A stretch of 64,000 nucleotides of DNA, from NCBI RefSeq assembly GCF_026735135.1, contig NZ_JAPQER010000002.1, forward strand, positions 558,001 through 622,000, in the 5' to 3' direction. Below the pieces are notes generated by a model. It made no database searches and was not told where the DNA came from. It saw only the letters and a list, made by a program, of their open reading frames with translations. Shown here piece after piece: positions 1 through 8,956 of this stretch. Each line of letters begins with the position of its first letter. Positions within the stretch are counted from its first letter, which is position 1. Source of the stretch: Clostridium aestuarii (GTDB lineage Bacteria; Bacillota; Clostridia; Clostridiales; Clostridiaceae). The position numbers and the translations under genes were made by a program.

Positions 1-127
1 TTCTGAAATCCATATCGGCAACCCACATAGGTAAAACATCTTTTGTGCCAAACTTCATTTCAACCTCATCCCATTTTGCTGTATTTGTACCAATTCTATT
101 TATAACCTTATCAAAATCGTATTTCAT
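1..127 (-). CDS. patB: PatB/MalY-family PLP-dependent enzyme (cystathionine beta-lyase type), N-terminal 42 residues only
   Basis: Only the first 42 codons are in the window; the gene runs off the left edge. The start reads MKYDFDKVINRIGTNT, followed by a KWD and an LPMWVADMDF segment, the characteristic N-terminus of the PatB/MalY branch of fold-type I PLP enzymes, which cleave cystathionine or cysteine and sometimes act as aminotransferases. The ATG at 127 is preceded by GGAGG with a good spacer. The transcript apparently begins at a sigma-54 promoter about 150 bases upstream (277-293), so the gene is probably induced by the adjacent activator rather than constitutive. Whether it is a C-S lyase or an aromatic aminotransferase feeding the neighbouring hydroxyphenylacetate pathway cannot be told from this fragment. 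Confidence 0.85.
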   Translation of the reverse strand, partial: MKYDFDKVINRIGTNTAKWDEVEMKFGTKDVLPMWVADMDFR

Positions 128-276
128 TTTAAGCCTCCATAATAAATGTAATTTTTTGATAAATAATGTAGCTTTCACAAACATATTATTTATTATTAAT
201 AATTCACCTCCCACACACTTCATATTTATACGTGTTGTGAAAATCTAAAACTTGAAAACGTTTTGTTATTATTTAA

Positions 277-293
277 AGCAAATACTGTGCCAA
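277..293 (-). promoter_or_regulatory. sigma-54 (-24/-12) promoter for the patB-like gene
   Basis: On the minus strand the sequence reads TTGGCACAGTATTTGCT. It matches the TGGCAC-N5-TTGC consensus at every key base, with exactly ten bases between the invariant GG and GC. It lies about 150 bases upstream of the patB-like start codon and just downstream of a gene for a sigma-54 activator. Confidence 0.88.
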
Positions 294-356
294 TTTTATT
301 TTTACACAAAAGCCACTGTTTCGTCACAATTTGTACATATTTTCTCATAATTAATA

Positions 357-391
357 GGTTAAATATAACCCATTTAAACCCTTTAAACCCT
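357..391 (-). promoter_or_regulatory. Candidate upstream activator (enhancer) repeats for the sigma-54 promoter
   Basis: On the minus strand there are three spaced GGGTT units (two as GGGTTTAAA, one as the start of a GGTT-N6-AACC palindrome at 357-370). They sit about 65-115 bases upstream of the -24/-12 promoter, the usual distance for activator binding. The repeats are seen directly; the binding role is inferred. Confidence 0.4.
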
Positions 392-424
392 TTTGGCTAT
401 AATTATAATATCTTTTACTAAATA

Positions 425-458
425 AAAAATCCCAACGTATAATAACGTAAGGATTTTT
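425..458 (-). terminator. Intrinsic terminator after the sigma-54 activator gene
   Basis: Eight-base outer stem (AAAAATCC at 425-432 with GGATTTTT at 451-458), with a short inner ACGT/ACGT pairing. Read on the minus strand it ends in GGGATTTTTTATTT. It separates the activator gene from the patB-like transcript. Confidence 0.8.
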
Positions 459-499
459 CAATATTATTTCTAAGTACCTTATAATTCATGATTTACATA

Positions 500-2560
500 T
501 TACAAATTTTTCACTACTTTTAGACCAAATTCTGTTATTTCTGTTCCACCTCTTCCTCTTGATATTGAAACCATTCCATAACTTTGTAGCTCATTTAATA
601 TTGTTCTAATTTCTTGTTCCGATAAGAAAACTCCTTTTAGCTTAGCATTATCAGCAAGACTTCTTCTACCTATTCTTAATTTATTTTTATAACTTTCTTC
701 TAAATTTTTTAAAATAAATATGTATTTTTCGATTTTATTTCCAACATTCATCTTAAATCTTTTCAAAGTATTTTCTTCAAAATCACTCAAAGAACTTATA
801 TTATCTATATAATTAATACACTCACAATTAAAAGGAAGCTCCTCTACATCTATCTCTTTTTTCTCAAGATGTGCAAGATATTCAATATAATTTCTCAGTT
901 CTCTTACATTTCCTTCCCATCTATATTTCAAAAAAGCATTAGTAGCTTGATTAGATAATTTAAAATCTATATTAAGTTCTTTTTTTATCTCATCCACTAG
1001 CAATAAAATATCTTCTTTTCTTTCTCTTAATGGAATAAGATTCAATGGCAAAACATTTAACCTAAAATACAAATCTTGTCTAAAATCACCTTTATTAACT
1101 AACTCTTTTAAATTTCTATTTGTTGCAGCAATTATTCTAACATCTACATGAATTACTCTATCACCACCGATTCTCATTACTTCTCTTTCTTGAATGGCTC
1201 TTAACAACCTTGCTTGTAAACTTAATTCCATCTCTCCTATTTCATCAAGAAACAGAGTTCCCATATGAGCTAATTCAAAAAGACCCAATTTTCCACCTTT
1301 TCTAGCACCTGTAAAAGCTCCTTCTTCATATCCAAAAAGCTCACTTTCAAGCAAACTTTCAGGTAATGCCGCACAGTTTACCGCTACAAATTGATACTCT
1401 TTTCTATTTGAACTATTATGAATTGCTTGAGCAAATAATTCCTTTCCTGTTCCTGTTTCTCCTCTAATTAATATAGAAGAATCTGATTTAGCCATTCTTT
1501 TTGCAATATCTTTTACTTTATTCATAACTTCACTTTCCCCTATTATATCTTGAAAGGAATATTTTGCTATATGTCCTTTTCCTAAAAGCTGTGATCTAAG
1601 TTTATGCTGTTCTTTTTCCGCATCACTAAATCTTTTAATTATTGCAGCTGCACCATAAAGATTTCTATCACTAGTTATAGGATCAACATTGACAGATATT
1701 GCACAACCATTAATTTTTACCAACTTTTGTTTGATAGATTTTGATTTATATAAAACCTGTTCAAAAGGTAACTGCGGAATTAATTCTTTAACGTGCTTTC
1801 CTAGTACCTCTTCCTTTTTTAATCCTATTATGCTTTCAGCACTTTCATTGTAAAAATATACTATTCCTTCTAAATCCACCCCTATTATTCCCTCTTCCAA
1901 ACCTTGAAGTAAAATACTAAATTGGCTTTCAAGTCTATTAGTCAATCTCATTAATTTTTCTACACCATATCTATTAGTTACAATACTTTTAAAATATCTT
2001 TGTATTTTATGTTTTTTTAGTAAATCATCTAAATCGAGCTTTACAGCAATATCTATGATAGTATTTATATCTAATACTCTATGTCCTATATCTATGACTT
2101 GTTTTACATTTTTAGGTACATATCTAGATTCACCTGGTGTTATTGCAATATCCAAATCTGGTATTTCGTCTATTCTAGGATAAACAGGTATAAATTCTAC
2201 ATGGTTTACTCCCAATTGATAAATTAGAGATATAGTTTCTACTGCCATCTCTAAACTTAAATTTACAAGCATGACTTTTTTATCTTTAGGTATTTCCGTT
2301 ATTTTCTCAAGTCCTATTTTAGATAAAGTTATGCTGGTTATAATTATTTCACAATCATCTTTTATATATTTCTTCACAGTTCCATAAATAGAATCTGTTG
2401 ATATCACTACTATATCTGTATCAATTGTTCCTTTAATACTATTATTATCTAAAGAATATTTTTCAACAATCATGTGTTCTCCAAATAATTCTTGTAATTG
2501 TTTACAGTAAAAGGCTGCAACAGCAGAAGACAAAGTCACAACTGCAATTTTCTTTTTCAT
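500..2560 (-). CDS. Sigma-54-dependent transcriptional activator (PAS + AAA+) with a non-Fis C-terminal winged-helix-like region
   Basis: A 686-residue enhancer-binding protein. Residues 1-200 are an alpha/beta sensor-like region I cannot assign firmly (PrpR-N-like at best). A PAS domain follows at about 215-320. The AAA+ core starts near 340 with Walker A GETGTGKE (367-374), the sigma-54 contact loop GAFTGA (414-419) and a LFLDEIGEM Walker B. The last about 90 residues do not look like the usual Fis helix-turn-helix; they contain LSEQEIRTILNELQSYGM and a glycine/arginine-rich wing-like turn, suggesting a winged helix. The start has AAGGAGTG upstream. The gene has its own transcription unit: terminators lie on both sides. 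The perfect -24/-12 promoter 200 bases beyond its 3' end makes the patB-like gene the obvious target; control of hpd is possible but no matching promoter was found there. Confidence 0.92.
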   Translation of the reverse strand: MKKKIAVVTLSSAVAAFYCKQLQELFGEHMIVEKYSLDNNSIKGTIDTDIVVISTDSIYGTVKKYIKDDCEIIITSITLSKIGLEKITEIPKDKKVMLVNLSLEMAVETISLIYQLGVNHVEFIPVYPRIDEIPDLDIAITPGESRYVPKNVKQVIDIGHRVLDINTIIDIAVKLDLDDLLKKHKIQRYFKSIVTNRYGVEKLMRLTNRLESQFSILLQGLEEGIIGVDLEGIVYFYNESAESIIGLKKEEVLGKHVKELIPQLPFEQVLYKSKSIKQKLVKINGCAISVNVDPITSDRNLYGAAAIIKRFSDAEKEQHKLRSQLLGKGHIAKYSFQDIIGESEVMNKVKDIAKRMAKSDSSILIRGETGTGKELFAQAIHNSSNRKEYQFVAVNCAALPESLLESELFGYEEGAFTGARKGGKLGLFELAHMGTLFLDEIGEMELSLQARLLRAIQEREVMRIGGDRVIHVDVRIIAATNRNLKELVNKGDFRQDLYFRLNVLPLNLIPLRERKEDILLLVDEIKKELNIDFKLSNQATNAFLKYRWEGNVRELRNYIEYLAHLEKKEIDVEELPFNCECINYIDNISSLSDFEENTLKRFKMNVGNKIEKYIFILKNLEESYKNKLRIGRRSLADNAKLKGVFLSEQEIRTILNELQSYGMVSISRGRGGTEITEFGLKVVKNL

Positions 2561-2670
2561 AAGTAATTCACTCCTTATATAATACCTGTGTGCATTAATC
2601 TTTATTTAACTAATTTTAATTATAGTATATCAGAATATTAAAATTAAGATTGTATAATAATTAAAATAAA

Positions 2671-2713
2671 AAATACACTTCTAAATATCAACTTAATATT
2701 TAGAAATGTATTT
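2671..2713 (-). terminator. Intrinsic terminator of the hpd operon
   Basis: Long AT-rich hairpin (AAATACA at 2671-2677 pairs with TGTATTT at 2707-2713, continuing inward through TTCTAAATAT/ATATTTAGAA). On the minus strand it is followed by TTTTTTATTTTAA. It ends transcription after hpdA and precedes the activator gene. Confidence 0.8.
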
Positions 2714-2740
2714 AAATAGAAAGCAAAGTTTTATTCTCCT

Positions 2741-3688
2741 CTAAAATGGAGTTTCTGATCCTGTATAGCATGCAATTTGGCTATCTAAAAAAATTTCTTG
2801 AATATGATCTAGTTTTTTCTGAGAGGTTGGTTTTTCTTTACTATAAGGATATTTTCTACCTAATTGACTCCACTTAGAGTCACCCATTCTATGGAAAGGC
2901 AATATATTTATTTCAAATAATCCTACTTTTTTCATAAACTCTGTTATTTTTATAATATTTTCATCTGAATCGTTAAATTCCTTTATAACTGGCATTCTTA
3001 AAACAATTCTTCCGCTCCAATCTGATTTAGCTAAAGTTTCAATATTTTTCAATATTAAATCATTATAAACTCCCGTTTTTTGTTTATGCTTTTCTCTATC
3101 CATATGTTTAATATCTATAAAAGCAAAATCTATATACTGCATTACTTTCATGAAAGTATCTGTATCTACAAAAGCACTTGTCTCAATAACAGTATGAATA
3201 TAATTTTTTTTACATTCTCTTAATGCTGCCATAAGAAAATCTTTTTGATAAAACACTTCTCCTCCACTAAAAGTAACGCCTCCTTCTTTGCTCCAAGAAT
3301 GACTATCTCTATTAAGTATTTTAATGAGTTCTTCAACTGTATACCATTTCCCACACACTTTTAATGCCTCATAGGAACATACCTTTGCACAATCAAAAGT
3401 GGTACACTTATCACATAACTTCCAATTTAGTAATAACACACCGTCATCACTCAAACTAATAGCATTGTGTGGACATGCATTTATACAAAGTGAGCACCCT
3501 TTGTCATATTTACATTTTGTTTTAGCAAACATAATCTGTGGTCTACCCTTCCAGCTTTCCGGATTAGCACACCATTCACATTTTAAAGGACATCCATTCA
3601 TAAAAACTGTAGTTCTACATCCTGGTCCATCATGTACAGAAAAGCTTTGTATATCAAATAGTAACCCTTTTACATCTAAGTCTCTCAT
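2741..3688 (-). CDS. hpdA: 4-hydroxyphenylacetate decarboxylase activating enzyme (radical SAM)
   Basis: A 315-residue glycyl-radical-enzyme activase. It uses S-adenosylmethionine and a reduced [4Fe-4S] cluster to place the glycyl radical on HpdB. The radical SAM motif CPLKCEWC (CxxxCxxC) is near residue 33, after the family signature GPGCRTTVFMNGC. Two ferredoxin-like cysteine clusters follow (CKYDKGCSLCINACP and CDKCTTFDCAKVC), as in activases of the HPAD, benzylsuccinate and glycerol dehydratase type. TFSGGEVF is the usual SAM-binding GGE segment. AGGAGG precedes the ATG. It is the last gene of the operon and is separated from the transporter gene by a 16-bp perfect hairpin, which may lower its dose relative to the decarboxylase. 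Confidence 0.92.
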   Translation of the reverse strand: MRDLDVKGLLFDIQSFSVHDGPGCRTTVFMNGCPLKCEWCANPESWKGRPQIMFAKTKCKYDKGCSLCINACPHNAISLSDDGVLLLNWKLCDKCTTFDCAKVCSYEALKVCGKWYTVEELIKILNRDSHSWSKEGGVTFSGGEVFYQKDFLMAALRECKKNYIHTVIETSAFVDTDTFMKVMQYIDFAFIDIKHMDREKHKQKTGVYNDLILKNIETLAKSDWSGRIVLRMPVIKEFNDSDENIIKITEFMKKVGLFEINILPFHRMGDSKWSQLGRKYPYSKEKPTSQKKLDHIQEIFLDSQIACYTGSETPF

Positions 3689-3711
3689 CCTAATCCTCCT
3701 AACAATATTCC

Positions 3712-3758
3712 AAATAAGAAAAGATTTGTTAAAAATAACTATAAATCTTTTCTTATTT
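3712..3758 (-). repeat. Intercistronic hairpin between the MFS transporter gene and hpdA
   Basis: A perfect 16-bp inverted repeat (3712-3727 with 3743-3758) around a 15-base loop. On the minus (coding) strand it is followed by GGAATATTG, not a U-tract; the T-run is on the plus side. It therefore looks more like an mRNA processing or stabilising element, or an attenuator, than a full terminator of this operon. Confidence 0.7.
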
Positions 3759-3784
3759 TTTAAACATTACAACTAAAAATTATA

Positions 3785-5047
3785 TTATTTTTTTGAATAT
3801 TGTGGTAATAAACCTGCTGCAATAATTGAAACTGTAAATGAACTTGCAGCAAATATCATTGATTTAAAATAACTTCCTGATATATCATATAAGTGTGCCC
3901 CCATATAACTTCCAAGAGCTGGTCCTATGCCCATTACTATAAGTGTTGCTAATCCCCAAATTTTTCCCAAAGATTTGTTACCATAAATTGCTCCTGCATA
4001 TCCTGCGACTCCACCTGGCTCAATAGCCCAATATATTGCAAAACATACACACGCAATAACACCAACAGCTAAAGATTTGCTAGTATTTAATAATAATGCA
4101 CATGCAAGTAGTCCTACTGCTGGGGCAAATATCAGCATAATTTTTCTAGCTTTTATTTCATTATTTAGTTTTTTAACTACTTTATCTGAAACAATTCCCA
4201 TTACAGGCATAGTAAATATTCCTACGATACCTATAATTACATAAAGATTTGTAGCAGTACTTAATGAAAGCTTACAATCTGTTGTCCAAAATTTTACAAC
4301 TTGAGTCCAAACTAAAAATTCTGCAACCATACTAGTTAAAAATGCAATAATAGCACCCCAAATTGGAGCTGTTCTAAATGCTTCTTTAACACTCCAAATA
4401 TGCTCATCATTTGATTTGATTTGTATAGAATCACTTCCAAAAGCTTCAAAACCATAATCATTAGGGTTTTTCTTTGCAACTATTGAAGCGATAACAAGTG
4501 CTATAAATACTACCACTGAAAGTCCTCTCATTGCAATTCTCCAATCTAAAGTTAAAAGTACAGCTTTAGCTCCAAGACTCAAAACAACTTGAGCAACTGG
4601 TGCTCCCATAAATGCAATACCCCACATAGTAGCATAAGATTTTCCTACATACCACTTACGGACAGATACTGTAGAAGATACCCATAACATTCCTGTTCCA
4701 ATTCCCGCAAATACTACATAAGGAATTAAATATCCCATATAGCTATGCGCATAACTAGTTATTAAAAACCCTAGTGCTGCACATACAGAACCTATAGCAT
4801 AAGCAGGTTTAGTTCCCCATTTATCAATAATCATACCACTAAAGAATGCCGTTACTGCATATACGGTCATCATTAAAGAGTAACCTAGTGTTAGTTTAGA
4901 AGCACTCCATCCTAAAGATTTAGACATAGGACCTTGCAAAACAGAAAATGTTGATCGATATCCAAATAGACAAAATACAGCTAACCATGATGCCAAAACA
5001 ACCATATGACCTAAATGCTTTGCTTTTTTTTCATCCACTAACTCCAT
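3785..5047 (-). CDS. MFS transporter, oxalate/formate-antiporter-like, in the hpd operon
   Basis: A 420-residue protein with about 12 hydrophobic segments and the MFS loop 2-3 signature GMIIDKWGTKPA. The fold resembles the OFA (oxalate:formate antiporter) branch used for monocarboxylates. Lying between hpdC and hpdA, it plausibly imports 4-hydroxyphenylacetate or exchanges it for a product; this is inference from position. The start is uncertain: the ATG at 5047 is almost touching the AAAGGGG sequence, and a GTG three codons later (5038) has a better spacer. Hairpins flank the gene on both sides, so its expression may differ from its neighbours. Confidence 0.85.
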   Translation of the reverse strand: MELVDEKKAKHLGHMVVLASWLAVFCLFGYRSTFSVLQGPMSKSLGWSASKLTLGYSLMMTVYAVTAFFSGMIIDKWGTKPAYAIGSVCAALGFLITSYAHSYMGYLIPYVVFAGIGTGMLWVSSTVSVRKWYVGKSYATMWGIAFMGAPVAQVVLSLGAKAVLLTLDWRIAMRGLSVVVFIALVIASIVAKKNPNDYGFEAFGSDSIQIKSNDEHIWSVKEAFRTAPIWGAIIAFLTSMVAEFLVWTQVVKFWTTDCKLSLSTATNLYVIIGIVGIFTMPVMGIVSDKVVKKLNNEIKARKIMLIFAPAVGLLACALLLNTSKSLAVGVIACVCFAIYWAIEPGGVAGYAGAIYGNKSLGKIWGLATLIVMGIGPALGSYMGAHLYDISGSYFKSMIFAASSFTVSIIAAGLLPQYSKK

Positions 5048-5078
5048 CCCCTTTGTAAATATTATTTAATATATTATT

Positions 5079-5105
5079 AAGGCGCAATATATTTTATTGC
5101 GCCTT
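5079..5105 (-). repeat. Intercistronic hairpin between hpdC and the transporter gene
   Basis: A perfect 11-bp stem (AAGGCGCAATA at 5079-5089 with TATTGCGCCTT at 5095-5105) and a five-base loop, unusually GC-rich for this DNA. On the minus strand it is followed by AATAATATATT rather than a U-run, so strong termination is not expected; 3'-end protection of hpdBC mRNA or partial attenuation is more likely. Confidence 0.75.
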
Positions 5106-5124
5106 TTCTTGTTGTAATACTTTA

Positions 5125-5391
5125 TTATTTTTCGTGATATCCTTCACAAGTTACAGCATCTAATTCTTCATGACACCATGCTTCTTTTTCTAATCCTACA
5201 CATACTCCTATACCATCTTTATTAGCTTCTTTGAAATTTTTGCAAAATTTACATTTTGCAGCCTTCTTGAAATTGGAACACACCTTGCTATCAATTGGAA
5301 TCAGATTTCCTGACACCCTACATATTCCTTTAGCTGCATCTATACGTGAAAAATTGAAACAATCACTATGCTTTAAATTCTTTATTTCCAT
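5125..5391 (-). CDS. hpdC: 4-hydroxyphenylacetate decarboxylase small (iron-sulfur) subunit
   Basis: An 88-residue cysteine-rich protein. It has eight cysteines plus the HxxC at its start (KHSDC), a spacing matching the HpdC family, whose His and Cys ligands hold two [4Fe-4S] clusters. The CKFC pair and later single cysteines (GVCVG, AWCHE, VTCEGY) fit the second cluster. This subunit is found only in 4-hydroxyphenylacetate decarboxylases, not in the related indoleacetate decarboxylase, and therefore decides the substrate call for the operon. The ATG at 5391 is chosen because a GGAGTG sequence inside the end of hpdB lies eight bases upstream; a GTG at 5400 would sit on that site. Confidence 0.92.
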   Translation of the reverse strand: MEIKNLKHSDCFNFSRIDAAKGICRVSGNLIPIDSKVCSNFKKAAKCKFCKNFKEANKDGIGVCVGLEKEAWCHEELDAVTCEGYHEK

Positions 5392-5396
5392 TAAAA

Positions 5397-8120
5397 TCAC
5401 ACTCCTTCATATTCTGTTCTTGAAATCACTTCATCTTGTATTGGTTTTCCAATTTCGCACCAATACTGAGTAAACCCTGCAACTCTTACCATGAGATCTC
5501 TATACTCATCAGGTTTTTCTTGAGCAACTCTTAATACCTTAGAATCTACAATGTTATATTGAATATGGAATCCGCCTTTCCTCATATATGCACGTGTTAA
5601 TTCAAGAAGATTTTTTGTACCTTGAACACCTTTTAGTGCACTTGGATGAATCTTTAAATTCATCTGAGAATTTTGTGATAAACTATGATCCCAAACTGTT
5701 GCTGATTCAAACAAAGCATATGGTCCATTTTTATCTGTCCCTGGATACGCAGACATAGATGCATCTGAATAAGTTGTTCCTGTTAATCTTCCATCTGCTG
5801 TTGCAAGTGTTGCTCTTCCTTGTGCTCCATGAGTTGAAACGGAAATTTGACATGGATACATATTTTTACCATATAATGATTCAACTTTACGTGACATTTT
5901 AGAGAACCATTCTTCATATTGTTTTAATATATTATCTACATATTTATCGTCATTGCCATATTTAGGTGCTCCTAAACAGGCTCCATAAATCTCATCATAT
6001 TTACTAGAATTATTACGTTTTTCTTGATCAACTAAAGAATAGCTTCCAACCTCTTCAGATGTCATAAACCCAAAATTATTGATAATAGCATCTACCATTT
6101 GTTTTAAAGTATATTTTTTCTCATCATATATTAACTTTTTAAGTGAAGCTAATGAATTGACCATGTTAATAGTACCACAGCTTTCTACATTAAACGTTGC
6201 ATTATATCTGTATCCCATATTTCCTATATGCAATCCTTTATCAAGGCAGTCAGGTTTTAACATAGAATTTACTATACCCATATTATGTTTACGCCATATA
6301 TCATGTTGAATATTATTTGCCTTTGCAACTGCATCAACTAATATTTCATAATACTGTTTAAATGCCCCCCATAATTCTTCATAGGTTCTAAGTTTCTTAT
6401 TATGAGGTGGAACTACTTGCATACCTGTTCTATAATCTTTACCATTTGTTAAAACTAGTTCTAATATCTTAGGATTTGCCATGAAATGCACACCTACACT
6501 TGTAGGTTGACCAGCTCCACCTGGAATTAAATATTCTTTATCATTTAAATTTAGTTTTTTCCAACAACATGGAGAAGTTTCTAAACATCCACCTATTGCA
6601 AAAGCTCTAGCTTCATCAATATTCATTCCTTCAGGACCATATTGTTTCATTAAGAAATCAATAGCAACTCTATTATTCATCCATGCTGGATATCCTGAAC
6701 CAGTTTTATCACATTCTGCACATTTCAAAAGGAATTTATCAGGTAGTTTTTCATCATAAAGAACGGATAATGTTGGTTGAGGAGTAGCGCAAGTAATGCC
6801 TGCCTCAACTATAAGCATTTCTAAATCATTAGTAGCAGATTGTCCATCTTCCGTTAAACCTCCAAGACTTAAATTATTGAATGTATTTCCTGAAAGAACC
6901 CCTCCTACAACTCCTGCACAAGCAAAACAATCGATGGCAGTAATCTTAACTCTGTATAGTTCTAATAATTCAAGAACTTCTTTTTCTGTTATACGTCCAA
7001 CTTTCATATCTTGTTCAAACCAAGGATATAAAATTTGTCCTAATCTTCCAATTGACATTCCAGATATAGCATCTTCATTAATAGCAGCTATATGTAATGT
7101 ATATGTCAATTGTAATGCTTCTCTAAAAGTTCGTGGTTGTTTATGAGCTATCCATTCAAGACATTGAGTTATCTCCACGTACTCTTTTCTTTGGTTTTCA
7201 TCTTTTGTGGTACTAGCTAATTTTCTAGCTAATTTAGCATAATTTAAAATCCAGTTTTGAAGTCCTTCAATTACAATTTTTACTGCTTCATAAAAATATA
7301 ACCTTTCCATACCAACTAGTCCATCACCATCTGCTTTACCTGCAACTTCAATTTTGCGTTGTTCTGCCCTTTCTTTTATTTCATCAAACCCATATTGTAA
7401 TGGATAATAATAATTTATAACCTCTCTACCTTGTGGAAGTGTAAATCCTGAATCAAACATACAAATCAAACTTCTCATTGCATTCTCTTTTAAATCGTAT
7501 CCATCAACCATTTGCTCATACTTATGACCTAAATCCTCTACTGATTTTCCCACCCATCGTTTTGCAAGTTTTAAAAGCACAGGAATTTCTTCTTTTCTCA
7601 TACCAAACTTGCCAGCTATAGAAACTACATTATCAAAACTTTGAGTAACATTTCCACCACCGCCACCAAATGCACTTAACTCTCCTGAACTTGCACTACC
7701 TCTTTTTAATGCCTCTTTGTAAAGTTCATCTTCCTTTGCTACAAAAAAGCTTTCAGAAAGCCAAGGCATTGGAAAAGATCCTCTAAAGCTACTAGTTTTT
7801 TGCATAACAAGTTTTTCACCTGGAATTATGTTAGGTGTTGAATGTGAAAATGCACATTTAAGCGCCTCTGCTCTTCTAATTACTGTAACCTCTCCATCTA
7901 ACTCATCCCATCTACGGTTGTACCAATAAGGAAATTCTGTATTAGCTGTAGACAATGTATTATAGAAAAGTTCTCTAAGTTTTTTTGCCCTAGGAGTTGG
8001 TTCTTTTTTTACTTCTCTATCAATCATTTTTTCTGGAGCTTTCCCTCCCGACTGATAATTCATGGATAATCCTTTTGAAGCTAAAATATCAGCTAATTTC
8101 ATTCTAGTTTTATCTTTCAT
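5397..8120 (-). CDS. hpdB: 4-hydroxyphenylacetate decarboxylase, glycyl radical large subunit
   Basis: A 907-residue glycyl radical enzyme that decarboxylates 4-hydroxyphenylacetate (from tyrosine) to p-cresol. The thiyl-radical cysteine is in [10 protein letters not shown] (Cys512) with Glu514 two residues on, the Cys-x-Glu pair typical of arylacetate decarboxylases. The glycyl loop near the C-terminus reads [10 protein letters not shown] (Gly882). Both sit at a constant +9 offset from the Cys503/Gly873 numbering I recall for the C. scatologenes enzyme. The [13 protein letters not shown] segment carries the second conserved Glu. Length is normal. The gene is first in the operon; AGGGAGGA precedes the ATG with a long, about 13-base spacer. 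It needs HpdC and activation by HpdA, both downstream. Confidence 0.95.
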   Translation of the reverse strand: MKDKTRMKLADILASKGLSMNYQSGGKAPEKMIDREVKKEPTPRAKKLRELFYNTLSTANTEFPYWYNRRWDELDGEVTVIRRAEALKCAFSHSTPNIIPGEKLVMQKTSSFRGSFPMPWLSESFFVAKEDELYKEALKRGSASSGELSAFGGGGGNVTQSFDNVVSIAGKFGMRKEEIPVLLKLAKRWVGKSVEDLGHKYEQMVDGYDLKENAMRSLICMFDSGFTLPQGREVINYYYPLQYGFDEIKERAEQRKIEVAGKADGDGLVGMERLYFYEAVKIVIEGLQNWILNYAKLARKLASTTKDENQRKEYVEITQCLEWIAHKQPRTFREALQLTYTLHIAAINEDAISGMSIGRLGQILYPWFEQDMKVGRITEKEVLELLELYRVKITAIDCFACAGVVGGVLSGNTFNNLSLGGLTEDGQSATNDLEMLIVEAGITCATPQPTLSVLYDEKLPDKFLLKCAECDKTGSGYPAWMNNRVAIDFLMKQYGPEGMNIDEARAFAIGGCLETSPCCWKKLNLNDKEYLIPGGAGQPTSVGVHFMANPKILELVLTNGKDYRTGMQVVPPHNKKLRTYEELWGAFKQYYEILVDAVAKANNIQHDIWRKHNMGIVNSMLKPDCLDKGLHIGNMGYRYNATFNVESCGTINMVNSLASLKKLIYDEKKYTLKQMVDAIINNFGFMTSEEVGSYSLVDQEKRNNSSKYDEIYGACLGAPKYGNDDKYVDNILKQYEEWFSKMSRKVESLYGKNMYPCQISVSTHGAQGRATLATADGRLTGTTYSDASMSAYPGTDKNGPYALFESATVWDHSLSQNSQMNLKIHPSALKGVQGTKNLLELTRAYMRKGGFHIQYNIVDSKVLRVAQEKPDEYRDLMVRVAGFTQYWCEIGKPIQDEVISRTEYEGV

Positions 8121-8347
8121 ATTAACACTCAGTCCTCCCTTTTAAACATCATATAATGCCTATCACATTTACAATTATATGTATAATTTAGGGTAATATT
8201 ACTAATTTAACATAATATTATCTTTTTTGTATTATGAAAATTAAAGTTTATAATTTTCAATTATACAATTTCCTCAATTAATAATCCATTGTATATATTT
8301 TATATTTATGTATAGAATTTAAATATCAAGAATAAATAAGGAGTGAT

Positions 8348-8938
8348 ATGATGAATCTTTACATAAAACTAATTTTATATTTATTTGTTATATTTATATT
8401 AAAAATTATAAATAAATATTTAATACCTTCAGTACATAAAATCAAAAAAAGTTTTAATTCTGACAGACTGAAATATGGATTGGTTTCCAAATACTTTTTA
8501 TCAAATTTAACTAATAGTGAATTTGAAAATTATTGTAAATATTTTTTGGAAAATAGAAATTTCAAAGATATTACTAATATTTCAAAACCAACAACTAACG
8601 GATTAACTCTTACATGCAAAGACAGTAATAATTCAAAAATACATATCAACTGCTTTAAAGCTAATTGTAAAAATGAAAATAATATTGGTGATAATTATGA
8701 ATCAATAGGTCAATCATATATTGAGGAATTTATTGGTGTCATGGTACACGATAAAATAACTCATGGAATGATAATAACTAATGGTAACTTTACTTCTGAA
8801 ACTAAAAAACATGTACAAAATCTCCCCCCAAAATATAATGTTGAGCTTATAGATGGTACTCTCTTATCTAGTTTTTCATGGCAAATCAGAGAAAAGATTG
8901 TTATGAAACTTTCTAGCCAACAAATACTTACTCAATAG
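8348..8938 (+). CDS. Membrane-anchored Mrr-like (restriction endonuclease fold) protein, copy 1
   Basis: A 196-residue protein with one N-terminal membrane segment (about residues 4-22) followed by a cytoplasmic domain with the Mrr_cat layout: NLTNSEFENYCKYFLENR (helix 1), a beta core, and MIITNGNFTSETKKHVQNL leading to VELIDGTLL. Those last motifs are typical of Mrr-type endonuclease domains. The catalytic PD-(D/E)xK signature is not convincing: the expected Asp before the core strand is missing and the QxK strand reads INCFKANCK. GGAGTGAT precedes the ATG. It is directly followed by a paralogue of identical length. A nuclease-derived binding or sensing role is more likely than cleavage, but this is inference. 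Confidence 0.6.
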   Translation: MMNLYIKLILYLFVIFILKIINKYLIPSVHKIKKSFNSDRLKYGLVSKYFLSNLTNSEFENYCKYFLENRNFKDITNISKPTTNGLTLTCKDSNNSKIHINCFKANCKNENNIGDNYESIGQSYIEEFIGVMVHDKITHGMIITNGNFTSETKKHVQNLPPKYNVELIDGTLLSSFSWQIREKIVMKLSSQQILTQ

Positions 8939-8956
8939 CTGGAGGTAAATCTAAAT

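Noticed and set aside
6796-7146. Plus-strand open frame opposite hpdB
   Set aside because: Antisense shadow; no start signal and hpdB itself has full conserved motifs here.
5397-8120. Indoleacetate decarboxylase (skatole-forming) as the identity of the glycyl radical enzyme
   Set aside because: The related indoleacetate enzyme works without a small iron-sulfur subunit; hpdC is present and directly linked here, so hydroxyphenylacetate is the better substrate call.
8121-8165. Possible sigma-54 promoter upstream of hpdB (AGGCATTATATGATG on the minus strand)
   Set aside because: The -24 half matches only partly (GGCAT) and the -12 half lacks the GC dinucleotide; not accepted, so hpd control by the neighbouring activator is left open.
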